Shown: positions 1 through 8,810 of the stretch, in pieces
Layout: each line of letters starts with the position of its first letter
Numbering within the stretch: position 1 is the stretch's first letter
Origin: Thalassobacillus pellis
Lineage (GTDB): Bacteria > Bacillota > Bacilli > Bacillales > Halobacillaceae
Length of the DNA stretch: 64,000 bases
Assembly: GCF_016908295.1 (NCBI RefSeq)
Contig: NZ_JAFBDO010000001.1
Span: 496,001 to 560,000 of the forward strand
Direction: 5' to 3'
Program-made: the position numbers and the translations under genes
Notes under the pieces: generated by a model
What the model saw: the letters and a program-made list of their open reading frames with translations, nothing else
Told to the model about the DNA's origin: nothing
The model's database searches: none

Positions 1-582
1 GACAGCTATGAATCCGGCAAGAATCGGCACCATAAAGGTGAATGATGCTGCACCCAGGCTCTCAATTTTCTTCCAGAAAGAATCTTCCGGAATAACGATT
101 CCCCCGGCAGTCTGATCTCCTCCGATTGCAAGTGCCAATGCGATGAGTAATCCACCGACAACGATGAACGGAATCATATAGGAAACACCATTCATCAAAT
201 GGCGGTACACCGGATTTTCTTTCTCCTTACGCTTTTTCTTGATTTCATCGGCTGTCTGCATCCCCGCTTTGTAAATGGGTGCATCGCCATCCTGGATTTT
301 ACCGATCAATTCTTTTGGCTTTCGGATTCCTTCCTGAACACCGACAACAAGCAGTGGTTTACCGATAAAACGTTCTTTGCTCACTTCTTTGTCACTTGCG
401 ATGATGATGCCATCCGCTTCTTCAATATCCTGATCGCTCAGGGTGTTTTCGACACCTATCGATCCTTGCGTTTCGACCTTGATATCAACTCCCATTTCCT
501 CTCCAGCTTTCTGGAAATTTTCGGCAGCCATGTACGTATGGGCAATGCCGACAGGACAAGCTGTTACAGCTAAGACTTTCAT
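1..582 (-). CDS. PTS fructose/mannose-type transporter subunit IIBC (partial, 3' end outside window)
   Basis: The first 194 codons of a phosphotransferase permease are visible; the rest lies beyond the window edge. The protein begins directly with a fructose-type EIIB domain, with the phospho-acceptor cysteine in the motif TACPVGIAHTYMAAE. A charged linker follows, then the first EIIC membrane segments (from about residue 150). It would phosphorylate and import a hexose at the membrane. The start is the ATG at 582, preceded by a GA/G-rich Shine-Dalgarno. It lies downstream of a ManR-like regulator, the same order as manR-manP in Bacillus subtilis, so mannose is as likely a substrate as fructose. 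Whether an EIIA domain follows cannot be seen. Confidence 0.92.
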   Translation of the reverse strand, partial: MKVLAVTACPVGIAHTYMAAENFQKAGEEMGVDIKVETQGSIGVENTLSDQDIEEADGIIIASDKEVSKERFIGKPLLVVGVQEGIRKPKELIGKIQDGDAPIYKAGMQTADEIKKKRKEKENPVYRHLMNGVSYMIPFIVVGGLLIALALAIGGDQTAGGIVIPEDSFWKKIESLGAASFTFMVPILAGFIAV

Positions 583-642
583 TATGTTTCCCCCTCACAT
601 CCTACGTTATATATTCATTGTAAGACAGTTTTCCCTATAAAA

Positions 643-684
643 AATAATTCATTTTTACCGGAGCTTTGGTAAAAATGAATTATT
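643..684 (-). terminator. Intrinsic terminator between PTS regulator and PTS permease
   Basis: A 17-bp perfect stem with an 8-nt loop is followed on the minus strand by a run of T. It overlaps the regulator stop codon and ends about 60 nt before the permease start, so it should limit read-through from the regulator into the transporter gene. Confidence 0.75.
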
Positions 685-2584
685 AGCAGAGTAAATCTGA
701 CACCTGGGTAACATTTTTCGCCATAGATAATTTTTCTACAAGCCCTGGGCTATCTGCGAATCCGGAAATCGTCTGCATAATTCCCTTCATATGAGATTGG
801 TCCTCTTTCGCGATAGCGAGCAGAAAGACGACGGACACCATTTCTCCACCCCATTCCAACGGAGATGCCAAAGTTGCAACAGCGATGACAGAGTGCCGCA
901 CTTCTTCCGACTGGGCGTGTGGAATGGCGATTCCGCCGCCAATCGAAGTTGCGGCTGAGCGTTCTCTCACTAACGCACCATGCAAAAAGGAAGGCGTCAC
1001 TTTTCCAGCATTCACCAGACTTTTCGCCAGCAGTTCAACGACTTCAAACCGATGCACTTTTTCTACATTAAGGAAAATGAATTTTTCATCCAAAGAGCTC
1101 GGCAGAAGTGATCTTTTATGCTTACTTTCGGTTTCCATCGTTTGGAGAAATTCATCCAGCTGCTTTTTATCACGCTCTTCAAGCAGCGGGGAGACCACAA
1201 GCAGCGGAACCGAAATCCCCGGCAATTCTTTTGTTGAAATGATGAGATCGGCCGATTTTTCCTCGAGAACATCTTCCACTTCCCATTCACCGACACAGTC
1301 AATGATGTCAAACCCTTTATAGGATTGTTCCAATTTTGCCTGCAATAGATGCGACATGCCCACACCGAGGTTACAGACGACGAGCACTTTCTTTGCGGTA
1401 TCCCGTTTTCCCTGCACCCGTTCGACCGAGGCTTGAAAATGAAGGACGAGATAGGCAGCTTCCTCCTCTGGAAAAATGAGTTCATATTCCTCCTTCACCT
1501 GTTCAAGTGCCAGCATCACCATACTGAACATATACGGATACATCTTCTTGATTTCTGCTGTCATCGGATTGTGAATCGTAAACCCGTATCGGAGCCGGCT
1601 GATGGACGGTCCAAGGTGGGTATATAGTCCATCAAGCAAAATCTGGTCCATGGAAAAATCGACCATGGTCAGCTGCTTCATCCGGCTGACCAGCAAAGAA
1701 ACAACCTGGCGTGCCACTTTATCCGGCCAGGTTCCAGAATGGTTGATCGAGGTACTGATCAAATGCCAGGTAAAATAGATATGTTCTTCTTCCGGAAATT
1801 TAAGTCGAAGTGCTTTTTCAAGCCTTTTTAAAAACCATGCGGCAATGCCATACTCCTCTGTTTTGGAAACAGATTCTTCCTCAGGTGTACGTACAGAAAC
1901 AGACGCCCGCTGACTTGTCCTGGTAATCATAATCAAAGCGTGGATCAGCAATCCATCGAACTCGGATTCACTTTTAATGATGGAAAAATGATGCTGCATA
2001 TCTTCCAGGAATTCACGGACCAGTTTTACTTCATAAGCAGAAAACAGGTTGAGTATTTCCTGGTTGCTTTCTGCAGCTGAAGAAGCGATTTCAGGAAGCC
2101 GTGCAAGCGCATTACGTTTTTGCAATTCTTCCCCTTCAATGAGATGGCCCAGCCGCTGTCTGGATACGAGCTCAAGGCCAAACTTTTCAAGCCATCTGGA
2201 GATCTGCTGCAGGTCATTTTTTATCGTTGTTTTGTTCGTATAATACCGTTTCGCAAGATCATTCAGACTATAAGGCTTGCTGCTCACTAATAGGAGGTAG
2301 GTGAGTTCAATCAAACGGTCTTCTGGTGACTTCGTTTCTGCCTGGTATAAGCTATCGAAAAGACGGGATTTTTCCTCTGATGAAATAGACAAACTCACAC
2401 CAATTCCAGGCTTTCGGATTAGAGAGCTTGAGGTAAAAGATTGAATATAATCTTCAATCACCTTTAAATCATTACGCACCGTTTTTTCCGAGCAATCCAG
2501 TTCCTCTGCCAAATCATTCACCTGAAGAAACCCATTCGTTTCTAATGCAAGCTTTCTTATAAGGTCTTTTTGCCTATCATTCAT
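683..2584 (-). CDS. BglG/MtlR-type PRD-containing transcriptional activator with EIIB and EIIA domains (ManR-like)
   Basis: This is a sugar-PTS regulator of about 633 residues. In order it has two N-terminal helix-turn-helix domains (residues about 5-60 and 95-135), two PRD domains, an EIIB-Gat-like domain with Cys404 in VVCNLGVGMS, and a fructose/mannitol-type EIIA domain with His556 in AIPHAQ. The conserved PRD histidines are all present (IHAL, TWHL, THLG, LHFQ). Family members such as ManR and MtlR are DNA-binding activators controlled by phosphorylation from HPr and their cognate EIIB. I chose the ATG at 2584 because GGCAGGTG lies about 8 nt upstream; the longer frame from 2617 has no such site. 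The adjacent PTS permease is the likely target. Confidence 0.9.
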   Translation of the reverse strand: MNDRQKDLIRKLALETNGFLQVNDLAEELDCSEKTVRNDLKVIEDYIQSFTSSSLIRKPGIGVSLSISSEEKSRLFDSLYQAETKSPEDRLIELTYLLLVSSKPYSLNDLAKRYYTNKTTIKNDLQQISRWLEKFGLELVSRQRLGHLIEGEELQKRNALARLPEIASSAAESNQEILNLFSAYEVKLVREFLEDMQHHFSIIKSESEFDGLLIHALIMITRTSQRASVSVRTPEEESVSKTEEYGIAAWFLKRLEKALRLKFPEEEHIYFTWHLISTSINHSGTWPDKVARQVVSLLVSRMKQLTMVDFSMDQILLDGLYTHLGPSISRLRYGFTIHNPMTAEIKKMYPYMFSMVMLALEQVKEEYELIFPEEEAAYLVLHFQASVERVQGKRDTAKKVLVVCNLGVGMSHLLQAKLEQSYKGFDIIDCVGEWEVEDVLEEKSADLIISTKELPGISVPLLVVSPLLEERDKKQLDEFLQTMETESKHKRSLLPSSLDEKFIFLNVEKVHRFEVVELLAKSLVNAGKVTPSFLHGALVRERSAATSIGGGIAIPHAQSEEVRHSVIAVATLASPLEWGGEMVSVVFLLAIAKEDQSHMKGIMQTISGFADSPGLVEKLSMAKNVTQVSDLLC

Positions 2585-2660
2585 TGTGAGCACCTGCCAA
2601 TAGTCATGATACCTCATTTTACCCTATGGCAGGATTTTCGACAAAATCAGCGCTTCTTTA

Positions 2661-3284
2661 TTAGAGTCTTTTTTCAATATATGGTTTCATGACAGTTAGC
2701 CATCCATTGGCCATCAGCATGTCGCCGCGAGAGTTCATATGTACCCCGTCCGTTGTGAGCGCATGCCCATTTGCTGCTTTCAAATAGTCAACGAACGTAT
2801 GGTGTAACGGCACTAAAAAGGCGTCGTACACCTCTGCTACATCCTGCACTACCTCTACATAATCTTTTAATTTCTGGTTGCCCGCTGATTCGATGTTTTC
2901 TTCGATTATCGTCGGCTCCATTAAAACAAGCGTAGCATCTGTCTTTGATTTCACTTCATCCAACAACTGTTTATAAATTTTTTCAAACTGGTAGGCATCC
3001 ACCTGCTCCATATCCGGGTTGTCCAGCTGACGCCAAACATCATTGATTCCGATTGATACAGATAACAAATCTGGTTGAAGATTGATTACGTCTTCCTGCC
3101 AGCGCTCTGCAAGGTCAGTAATCCGATTGCCGCTGATACCTTTGTTAAAAAATTCAAGATCAGCTTCGGGATGAGCCACCCGCAAATAATCGCAAATCAA
3201 CCGGACATAACCTTTCCCCAGCTGTTCTTCATCCTCGAACTTTCCCGATTCCGTAATGCTGTCCCCGATAAATACAACCTTCAT
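2661..3284 (-). CDS. SGNH/GDSL-family hydrolase (esterase-like)
   Basis: A 207-residue single-domain hydrolase with the SGNH blocks in order: the nucleophile Ser in FIGDSITE near the N-terminus, Gly in KGISGNRI, Asn in IGINDVW, and the Asp/His pair in DGVHMNSRG near the C-terminus. There is no signal peptide, so it is probably cytoplasmic. Family members deacylate sugars, lipids or polysaccharides; the substrate cannot be read from sequence. A GGGGGA Shine-Dalgarno precedes the ATG. It lies 76 nt upstream of the PTS regulator on the same strand and could be co-transcribed with it. Confidence 0.9.
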   Translation of the reverse strand: MKVVFIGDSITESGKFEDEEQLGKGYVRLICDYLRVAHPEADLEFFNKGISGNRITDLAERWQEDVINLQPDLLSVSIGINDVWRQLDNPDMEQVDAYQFEKIYKQLLDEVKSKTDATLVLMEPTIIEENIESAGNQKLKDYVEVVQDVAEVYDAFLVPLHHTFVDYLKAANGHALTTDGVHMNSRGDMLMANGWLTVMKPYIEKRL

Positions 3285-3343
3285 CGAATCCCCCCATTCT
3301 ATTAATTATTAATAAATGTATCAGAAAATTAAGCAAAATAAAA

Positions 3344-3361
3344 AGCCTGAGAACTCAGGCT
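3344..3361 (-). terminator. Short intrinsic terminator
   Basis: AGCCTGAG pairs with CTCAGGCT and is followed on the minus strand by TTTTTATTTT. It lies downstream of the VanZ-like locus and upstream of the SGNH hydrolase gene, so it separates the two minus-strand units. Confidence 0.65.
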
Positions 3362-3401
3362 CAGGATTTCGAGAAACCTTTATGTTTTGTCTAACTTGCA
3401 G

Positions 3402-3520
3402 CCAGGAACAAGAACCCTCCCCTTTCCGCGGACGAGCGCCCGAGCTTCCTCACAAAGCCCACGCTCGGCGATCTCGGCTCACTCGTTCTTCCGCTGGAGT
3501 GGGAGGGTCATGCTCCTAGC
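3402..3520. repeat. Large imperfect fold-back element in an intergenic gap
   Basis: The gap between 3285 and 3624 has no convincing gene. It holds a GC-rich inverted repeat of about 120 bp. The left arm (about 3402-3445) contains ACCCTCCCC and CCGCGGA, matched by GGGAGGGT and CCGCTGG in the right arm (about 3478-3520), with further internal pairing of GAGC and GCTC blocks. The arms are imperfect. No second copy was noticed in this window. It looks like a degenerate intergenic repeat or MITE-like element. Confidence 0.5.
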
Positions 3521-3624
3521 ACTTTAAAATTTTCTGGTGTTGGGGATCTACTGTTCAAATTTTTTTGCGTATTAACAAAGCTATCAAGACTTTCTCATCA
3601 ATCTGAAAGCCCGAGAATACATTC

Positions 3625-4043
3625 TCACCCTATATGAGAAACATCCTTTACATCTTCCTGTTTGGCTATTTTCCTGAAATGGAAGCCATGCACCACCAGC
3701 CAGGCGATGAGTACGCCAATCCAATCCTTCACCAGATCGATTACTGTAAACGACCGTCCTACCACAAATAACTGATGGAACTCGTCCACTAACCCATAGG
3801 TCATTGCTATTAGCGCTGCCAGAAAGCTAGTCATTCTGGACAATTTATGATTGGCCATCAGTGCAGCGACTAGGAGCAAATAAAGAATGGCGAACTCTAT
3901 CAAGTGCAGACTTTCCAGAAAATCCCCACCACTCATGGCATCATCCCCAAAAATCTCTTAATTTCCGTAATCGGGTGGCTGGACTGAATCCAAATTAAAA
4001 TCATATAAACAATTGGGAGCATAGTTATTAATATCCTTCGCAT
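3625..4043 (-). pseudogene. VanZ-like membrane protein, split by an apparent frameshift
   Basis: Two overlapping frames together make one VanZ-like protein. The upstream frame (4043 to 3933, start backed by AAGGAAGG) encodes 36 residues with the first membrane helix (IVYMILIWIQSS) and stops at a TGA. The downstream frame (3936 to 3625, 103 residues) carries the other conserved segments, SLHLIEF, GLVDEFHQLF and VIDLVKDWIG. Start and stop overlap as ATGA. Intact VanZ-like proteins have all these parts in one chain of about 140-160 residues. The break may be a real mutation, a sequencing error, or translational coupling of two chains. Confidence 0.7.
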
Positions 4044-4185
4044 GACCATACCTTCCTTTAATTCCCAGATACAACCAGTATGGAAAATATGCCTGAAAAT
4101 ATACTCCTATGCTTCCCTTATCCCTCATCCTCCCCTAGACTGGAAGAAAGCAAGGTATTTTACCAGCGGGAAGAGGTGCTTCTCT

Positions 4186-5112
4186 ATGAACCATCAGGCA
4201 ACATTACATGTAAAAGGCAGTTGGCTTCTACTCCGATTGATAGCCGTCATATCTTCAAGTGTCGCCACAATCGTTTCCACCGTGCTTCCTCTGCTATTAT
4301 ATTATCCGATGCCAAAAGACAAATTAGTGCTATTATTTCTTCTTTTAATCTTGGGGGCTTTTGTGATTCACGGCGTACTCACCCACATCCTGAATGACTA
4401 TGCAGATCATTTATCAGGAACTGATGCACGCAGTCCTGCTATTCTGTCTGGTGGAAGCCGGGTTATCCAGGATGGTCACTTTTCAGCAGACGCCCTCTGG
4501 AAATTCGGTAAAGGACTAATGGTATTGCTTGGTGTCATTGTCTGCGCTTTTGTACTGTTCGGATATTTGAAACTAGCGATCTTGTTAGCAATCGGATTAT
4601 GGGGTTCCATCACTTACTCGCTCCCCCCACTGCAGCTGAGCTACCGGCCATTTGCTGGTGAATGGCTGGCCACTTTTCCATCCGTGTTGTTTTTAGGATT
4701 GGCAGGTGCCTGGCTTGCTATCGGTGAAATTCCAGTTTGGGCACTTCAAAACGCAACAATAAACGCTCTGTTTTGCATCGCCTGGGTGATGGTCCACCAT
4801 ATTCCGGACCGGGAAGCAGACAAACAAGCCACACCTCAAAAACGGACAAGCGTCGTTTGGGCTGTAGAGAAGTTCGGTGTGGAATTCAGCCGTCTTCCTG
4901 CTTTAGTTTACTTTTCTTTAACAGGCATCCTTGCAGTCTGGCTGGGGAGTGATCGCATGCTTGCGGCATTTGGCCTACTGGTGCTCACAGGAACAGCGAT
5001 CTTCCTGGTCATCAAAATGGACATCCAAAACCACCAACAAGTATCAGCCCATGAAAAAATAATTCTCATCCTCGCTATGCTCAACGCCCTAATGCTCGGA
5101 ATATTTATCTAA
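4186..5112 (+). CDS. UbiA-family prenyltransferase (MenA-like)
   Basis: An integral membrane protein of 308 residues with about eight hydrophobic helices. It has the two Asp-rich UbiA motifs: NDYADHLSGTD near residue 75, resembling the MenA NDYYDxxxGTD motif, and PDREAD near residue 205. The family transfers polyprenyl groups to aromatic acceptors, for example in menaquinone synthesis. The chromosomal partner genes of MenA are absent here, so it may be a paralogue with another acceptor. The ATG at 4186 is chosen because GAAGAGGTG lies about 8 nt upstream. The frame is open back to 4042, but that extension has no ribosome binding site and overlaps the 5' end of the divergent VanZ locus. Confidence 0.85.
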   Translation: MNHQATLHVKGSWLLLRLIAVISSSVATIVSTVLPLLLYYPMPKDKLVLLFLLLILGAFVIHGVLTHILNDYADHLSGTDARSPAILSGGSRVIQDGHFSADALWKFGKGLMVLLGVIVCAFVLFGYLKLAILLAIGLWGSITYSLPPLQLSYRPFAGEWLATFPSVLFLGLAGAWLAIGEIPVWALQNATINALFCIAWVMVHHIPDREADKQATPQKRTSVVWAVEKFGVEFSRLPALVYFSLTGILAVWLGSDRMLAAFGLLVLTGTAIFLVIKMDIQNHQQVSAHEKIILILAMLNALMLGIFI

Positions 5113-5117
5113 TCACA

Positions 5118-5163
5118 CAACACACCCCGGGAGAACCAGTTTCTGGTTCTCCCGGGGTGTGTT
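5118..5163. terminator. Perfect 20-21 bp bidirectional terminator hairpin (copy 1)
   Basis: ACACACCCCGGGAGAACCAG and its complement form a perfect stem around a TTT loop. It sits between the convergent UbiA and larE genes. T-rich sequence follows on the plus side. The same stem recurs at 26842-26886. Confidence 0.8.
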
Positions 5164-5173
5164 TTGGGTTTGT

Positions 5174-6010
5174 CTAGCTAATTTCTTCCTTTTCCAGTTC
5201 AGTTTCCAATGATTCATTCATACTCCCTGTCCGGTAACCAAGCAGGTCAACACTGACATAATGGAACCCAAGAGAAGTAAGATAGGCATGTATATTGTCA
5301 CTATGATCGAGTAATTCAGAAATTTCTTTCTGATCTACTTCAATTCGTGCTACGCTTCCATGATGGCGAATACGCACTCTATCAAAGCCTAGTTTCATTA
5401 TGAATTTTTCTGCCTCATTGACTTGCTGTATTTTACGTCGATTCAGTTTTGTCCCATATGGAATTCTGGAAGCCAGACTGCAGGAGGCAGGTTTATTCCA
5501 AACTGGAAGATTTAGTTCTTTTGAAAGCTCACGGACTTCCTTTTTATATAATTTTGCTTCCTGCAGTACACTGCGAACGCCTGCTTCGGTTCTTGCCTGT
5601 AAACCCGGTCGGAAATCTTCAAGGTCATCCATGATCATACCATCGAGAACATAGTTATAGCCTAATTCTTCTGCTAAATGATTTAAATGAGTATACAGTA
5701 ATTTCTTACTGTAATACCAGCTGTCAGGCGTATTTCTGACAATGTTTTCGTCCTCCAGCTCTTTGATTTCTGCCTTGTGAACGTTGACTCCAATCATTTC
5801 TGCAAGTTTGACAGCACCGTCAAACTCCTCTTCGCGGAATAATTCAGAAGCGACAACAACAGCGAGAACATTGGAGGATCCTAATTCCTGCTGTGCCCGT
5901 TTTACTACCAATGTACTATCTACTCCGCCGGAAAAAGCTACGATTATCCGATCCATTCCCCTGAGAATTTCTCCCAGATGTTTATTTTTATCACTAATAG
6001 ATTTTTTCAT
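5174..6010 (-). CDS. larE: LarE, ATP-dependent sacrificial sulfur transferase for nickel-pincer cofactor
   Basis: A 278-residue PP-loop protein with the ATP-binding motif SGGVDST near residue 28. Cys177 in SCSLASRIPYG matches the position of the sacrificial cysteine in Lactiplantibacillus plantarum LarE. LarE adenylates and thiolates the pyridine dicarboxylate mononucleotide made by LarB; LarC then inserts nickel. The start has a good AAAGGGAGG site. It closes the island on the distal side from larB and larC (23892-25889), with the LarA homologue (15076-16359) between. It lies 33 nt downstream of a UxaA-family gene and is probably co-transcribed with the dehydratase genes. Confidence 0.95.
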   Translation of the reverse strand: MKKSISDKNKHLGEILRGMDRIIVAFSGGVDSTLVVKRAQQELGSSNVLAVVVASELFREEEFDGAVKLAEMIGVNVHKAEIKELEDENIVRNTPDSWYYSKKLLYTHLNHLAEELGYNYVLDGMIMDDLEDFRPGLQARTEAGVRSVLQEAKLYKKEVRELSKELNLPVWNKPASCSLASRIPYGTKLNRRKIQQVNEAEKFIMKLGFDRVRIRHHGSVARIEVDQKEISELLDHSDNIHAYLTSLGFHYVSVDLLGYRTGSMNESLETELEKEEIS

Positions 6011-6043
6011 TTTTTCGCCTCCCTTTACATTTAATTGAATGCT

Positions 6044-7201
6044 CTATATCGTCTCAGCTAATCTCCAAATAGCAAACTCCTGATTTTTATGTTTTTCAGA
6101 GGCAGTTATTGATCCATCCGCTGTTTCAATCAGTTTTTGATAGATTTCCTCTCCGATTTCGTCAATAGTATTTAGACCTTCAATTATTTTACCTGCATCT
6201 ACATCGATGTGTTCCTGCATCATTTTATAAACTTGTGGATTTGTGCCAATTTTTATGACTGGAGCAATTGGTGAACCTGTTGGTGAGCCTTTTCCTGTTG
6301 AGAATAAAACAATCTGTGCTCCTCCTGCCGTTAGCCCAGACACCGACTCGACATCATAACCTGGCGTATCCATAAAAATAAAGCCTTTTTCAGTTGGTGA
6401 CTCAGCGTAACCGATTACTTCCCTTAAAGGTGAACTTCCGCCTTTTTTAATACAACCTAATGATTTCTCTTCTAATGTTGTTAACCCTCCCGTCATATTC
6501 CCCGGGGAAGGGTTTGCCGACCTGATGTCTTCCCCTGTTTCTCTGATTCTAGCTTCATAGTCATTGACAATCTTTAAAAACTCTTGCCCTACTTCCGCAT
6601 TTATTGCTTGATTTGCCAAAATATGCTCTGCTCCAATTGCTTCTGTTGTTTCTGCTAAAACACTTGTCCCGCCATCATTTACAATTGCATCAGAAAATGA
6701 GCCAATTGCCGGGTTTGCTGTAATACCTGACCAGGCATCTGATCCGCCACAATTCAGTCCCACGATTAACTCGCTCACGTCGGCTGTAACCCGTTTTTCT
6801 GCCTTGCTTTTTTTCACTGCTTTTTCTAACCAATCCTTCCCTTCTTTAAGGAGGGTAGCGATGGATGTAGATTTATTAAAATGAAGAGCCTCGACATGGT
6901 GATTTTGTTCCTGTAAGTATTCCTTGACTTCATTGGCAATGCTATTTTCCCCGATCCCCAAAAGGAGGGCGGCGCTTACATTGGGATGTCCAGCAGTTCC
7001 TATCAAAGTGCGGACAGTCTGTTTCAGATCCTCTTCATATTGGGATTCCCCGCCTTGTTGTATGACGGGGATAACCCCCGGGACAAGCTGTGCTATTTTT
7101 TTTGTAAAACTGCTCAACTCCCCTGCTGTATTGATAACAATTACGTGATTTCTAACTCCAATATTTCCGTTTGCTCTCCGATAACCTTTAAATGTTTTCA
7201 T
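6044..7201 (-). CDS. UxaA-family dehydratase large chain carrying the CGGSD motif
   Basis: The protein (about 385 residues) belongs to the altronate/galactarate dehydratase family. It keeps the C-terminal-half signature GLNCGGSDAWSGITANPAIG. In the N-terminal half the usual cysteine motifs are altered: the GLGCExNQ-type motif reads GIGENSIAN and the GCG-type region reads QQGGESQ. The neighbouring large chain (7602-8729) shows the opposite pattern, so the two may act as one hetero-oligomer with the SAF protein at 7273-7581. The ATG at 7201 is preferred over the upstream in-frame ATG at 7249 because MKTFKGYRRANG is the family-like beginning and AAGGAAGG precedes it. Substrate is unknown, probably a sugar acid. 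Confidence 0.85.
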   Translation of the reverse strand: MKTFKGYRRANGNIGVRNHVIVINTAGELSSFTKKIAQLVPGVIPVIQQGGESQYEEDLKQTVRTLIGTAGHPNVSAALLLGIGENSIANEVKEYLQEQNHHVEALHFNKSTSIATLLKEGKDWLEKAVKKSKAEKRVTADVSELIVGLNCGGSDAWSGITANPAIGSFSDAIVNDGGTSVLAETTEAIGAEHILANQAINAEVGQEFLKIVNDYEARIRETGEDIRSANPSPGNMTGGLTTLEEKSLGCIKKGGSSPLREVIGYAESPTEKGFIFMDTPGYDVESVSGLTAGGAQIVLFSTGKGSPTGSPIAPVIKIGTNPQVYKMMQEHIDVDAGKIIEGLNTIDEIGEEIYQKLIETADGSITASEKHKNQEFAIWRLAETI

Positions 7202-7272
7202 AGGATGACATCCTTCCTTAGAGTAGTAATACTGTAACAGCGAGCACATTCGGTTTAATGGGCTTAATGAAA

Positions 7273-7581
7273 TCAGCTTTTAATATGTGCAGCACTGCTC
7301 CGTTCACTGCTTTTTAAACCACGTACATTAAAAACGTGGACATGGTACCCTGGAAGAATCTTCTCTGTTGACATCCCCATACACTCGCCATATTTGATAA
7401 TTTTTGCATTTTCACTTATATAGGAAAGGCATATTTTATGGCCGTAACCGATCGTCTCCATTACTTTTATCTTTTCATTCACTCCCTGAATGGAAAGAGT
7501 CTCACCTGCCTTAATTGTTCGCAGGGCTACAGCTACATTATCTTTTTCATTTAACAGAATTGCATTATACTTTTGCTGCAT
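7273..7581 (-). CDS. SAF-domain small chain of UxaA-family dehydratase
   Basis: A 102-residue protein corresponding to the N-terminal SAF domain that is fused to the large domain in single-chain UxaA and separate in two-component enzymes such as the SuyAB sulfolactate lyase type. Typical motifs are NVAVALRTI, GHKICL and IIKYGECMG. It lies between two large-chain genes with short gaps of 20 and 71 nt. The ATG at 7581 follows AAGGAGGAAGCTTG, an excellent Shine-Dalgarno. A single small chain for two large chains suggests a shared complex. Confidence 0.87.
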   Translation of the reverse strand: MQQKYNAILLNEKDNVAVALRTIKAGETLSIQGVNEKIKVMETIGYGHKICLSYISENAKIIKYGECMGMSTEKILPGYHVHVFNVRGLKSSERSSAAHIKS

Positions 7582-7601
7582 CAAGCTTCCTCCTTAGCAG
7601 A

Positions 7602-8729
7602 TCAGAATGTAGTTCCTACATGAGGAATCGAAAATTCACCCAAACCGTACTCTTCCAGTGCAGTTTTTTTTCCTGAACTGATTTTAATCAGTTCCTCTAT
7701 GACATTTCTCGATTGTATATCAGCATCTTCTTCTGTGACCATATAATCAACCAGCTCTTCAAACGCTCCTCCATCTGCACTTTTCGGAGTAAGGGTCATG
7801 GAAGGTAGTGCTATCGATCCTGTCAGAGTTCCTCTGCTGCTCACTACTAATGCAATATTGCAGCCACATGAAATCATATTTGACAGCGTTTCAACTAGAT
7901 TGCTAGAAGCCTTTGTTAAATAAAGCCCACACTCTTCAGCATTCTCACTATAAGCAAGCAGGCCTTTGATAGTAGATGTACCAGCTAATTTTGCTTCAAG
8001 AGCAGCTAAGTCTTTTTCCTCCTTGGAAAAATTACGGGCGGCATGTACCTTACTATTTGTTTCTTTCCAGCGTTTACGATAGGATTCTTCCCCAAGATTA
8101 GAAAGTTCAGCTCTTACTTCCTTCTTTTCCGACCGTTCCGAAAGCAATGGGCCAGCCGGTGCTAACGTATCGGTAATCCCCATAATGACTGTTGCATCAT
8201 GTGCGACTAAGGAATCGATAACTTTACCTACAACAGGATGAACTTTCTCTAAAGATTCCTCATCGATATCAACGCTCACAACCCCAACAGTCAAATTAGA
8301 TAGGGGGAGTCGCTCTCTTTTGTCCGATAATTCTTTTGCCCAACGCTCCGCTATATGGACACCTTTTTGTAAAGTATTTTCCCCTCCTCCTAACTGCTGA
8401 ATTCCTATTCCTTCAACTGGCTTCGTTTTAGGGATACTATCTAGTAATCCAGAAATCTGGTTTGTTTCACACCCGAGGCCTACGAGAAGTGCCGAATAAA
8501 GATTAGGATTGGAAGCAACTCCTACCAGCATATCTTTTGTCACTTGAAAATCATCACCTAATTGGGCGCATCCATTTGAATGGATGATCGGTACTGTTCC
8601 AGGCACTTTACTCGATATGTCATTAGCAATGACACTGGAACATATAACCGAACACACAACACCGATATAATTCCTTGTCCCGGCAGTTCCTTCCTTTCTT
8701 AAGTAACCCTCAAAATAATATTTTTCCAT
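7602..8729 (-). CDS. UxaA-family dehydratase large chain carrying the GLGCETNQ motif
   Basis: A 375-residue UxaA-family protein. It keeps the N-terminal-half signatures TRNYIGVVCSVICS, SNGCAQLGDD, GLGCETNQI and QQLGGG. It lacks the second-half CGGSD signature, which is replaced by a VGVVSVDIDEES region. The partner at 6044-7201 has the reverse pattern. Enzymes of this family dehydrate altronate, galactarate or related acids and need iron or another metal. The ATG at 8729 has AAAGGTGAGG about 8 nt upstream; the longer frame from 8765 lacks support. The order is DHDPS-like aldolase, this chain, SAF chain, CGGSD chain, larE. Confidence 0.85.
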   Translation of the reverse strand: MEKYYFEGYLRKEGTAGTRNYIGVVCSVICSSVIANDISSKVPGTVPIIHSNGCAQLGDDFQVTKDMLVGVASNPNLYSALLVGLGCETNQISGLLDSIPKTKPVEGIGIQQLGGGENTLQKGVHIAERWAKELSDKRERLPLSNLTVGVVSVDIDEESLEKVHPVVGKVIDSLVAHDATVIMGITDTLAPAGPLLSERSEKKEVRAELSNLGEESYRKRWKETNSKVHAARNFSKEEKDLAALEAKLAGTSTIKGLLAYSENAEECGLYLTKASSNLVETLSNMISCGCNIALVVSSRGTLTGSIALPSMTLTPKSADGGAFEELVDYMVTEEDADIQSRNVIEELIKISSGKKTALEEYGLGEFSIPHVGTTF

Positions 8730-8810
8730 TTGTTTAACCTCACCTTTCTTTGTTACAAACTGCATTACGAGTGAGTGATGAAAAAACGAGAAAGCCAGGT
8801 CTTCTAAGGT

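Noticed and set aside
199-573. Plus-strand open frame at the left edge
   Set aside because: It is a shadow of the PTS IIBC gene, whose minus-strand frame shows clear EIIB motifs.
3316-3519. Open frame of 67 codons in the VanZ-SGNH gap
   Set aside because: It runs through a terminator and a large inverted repeat and has no convincing Shine-Dalgarno or domain.
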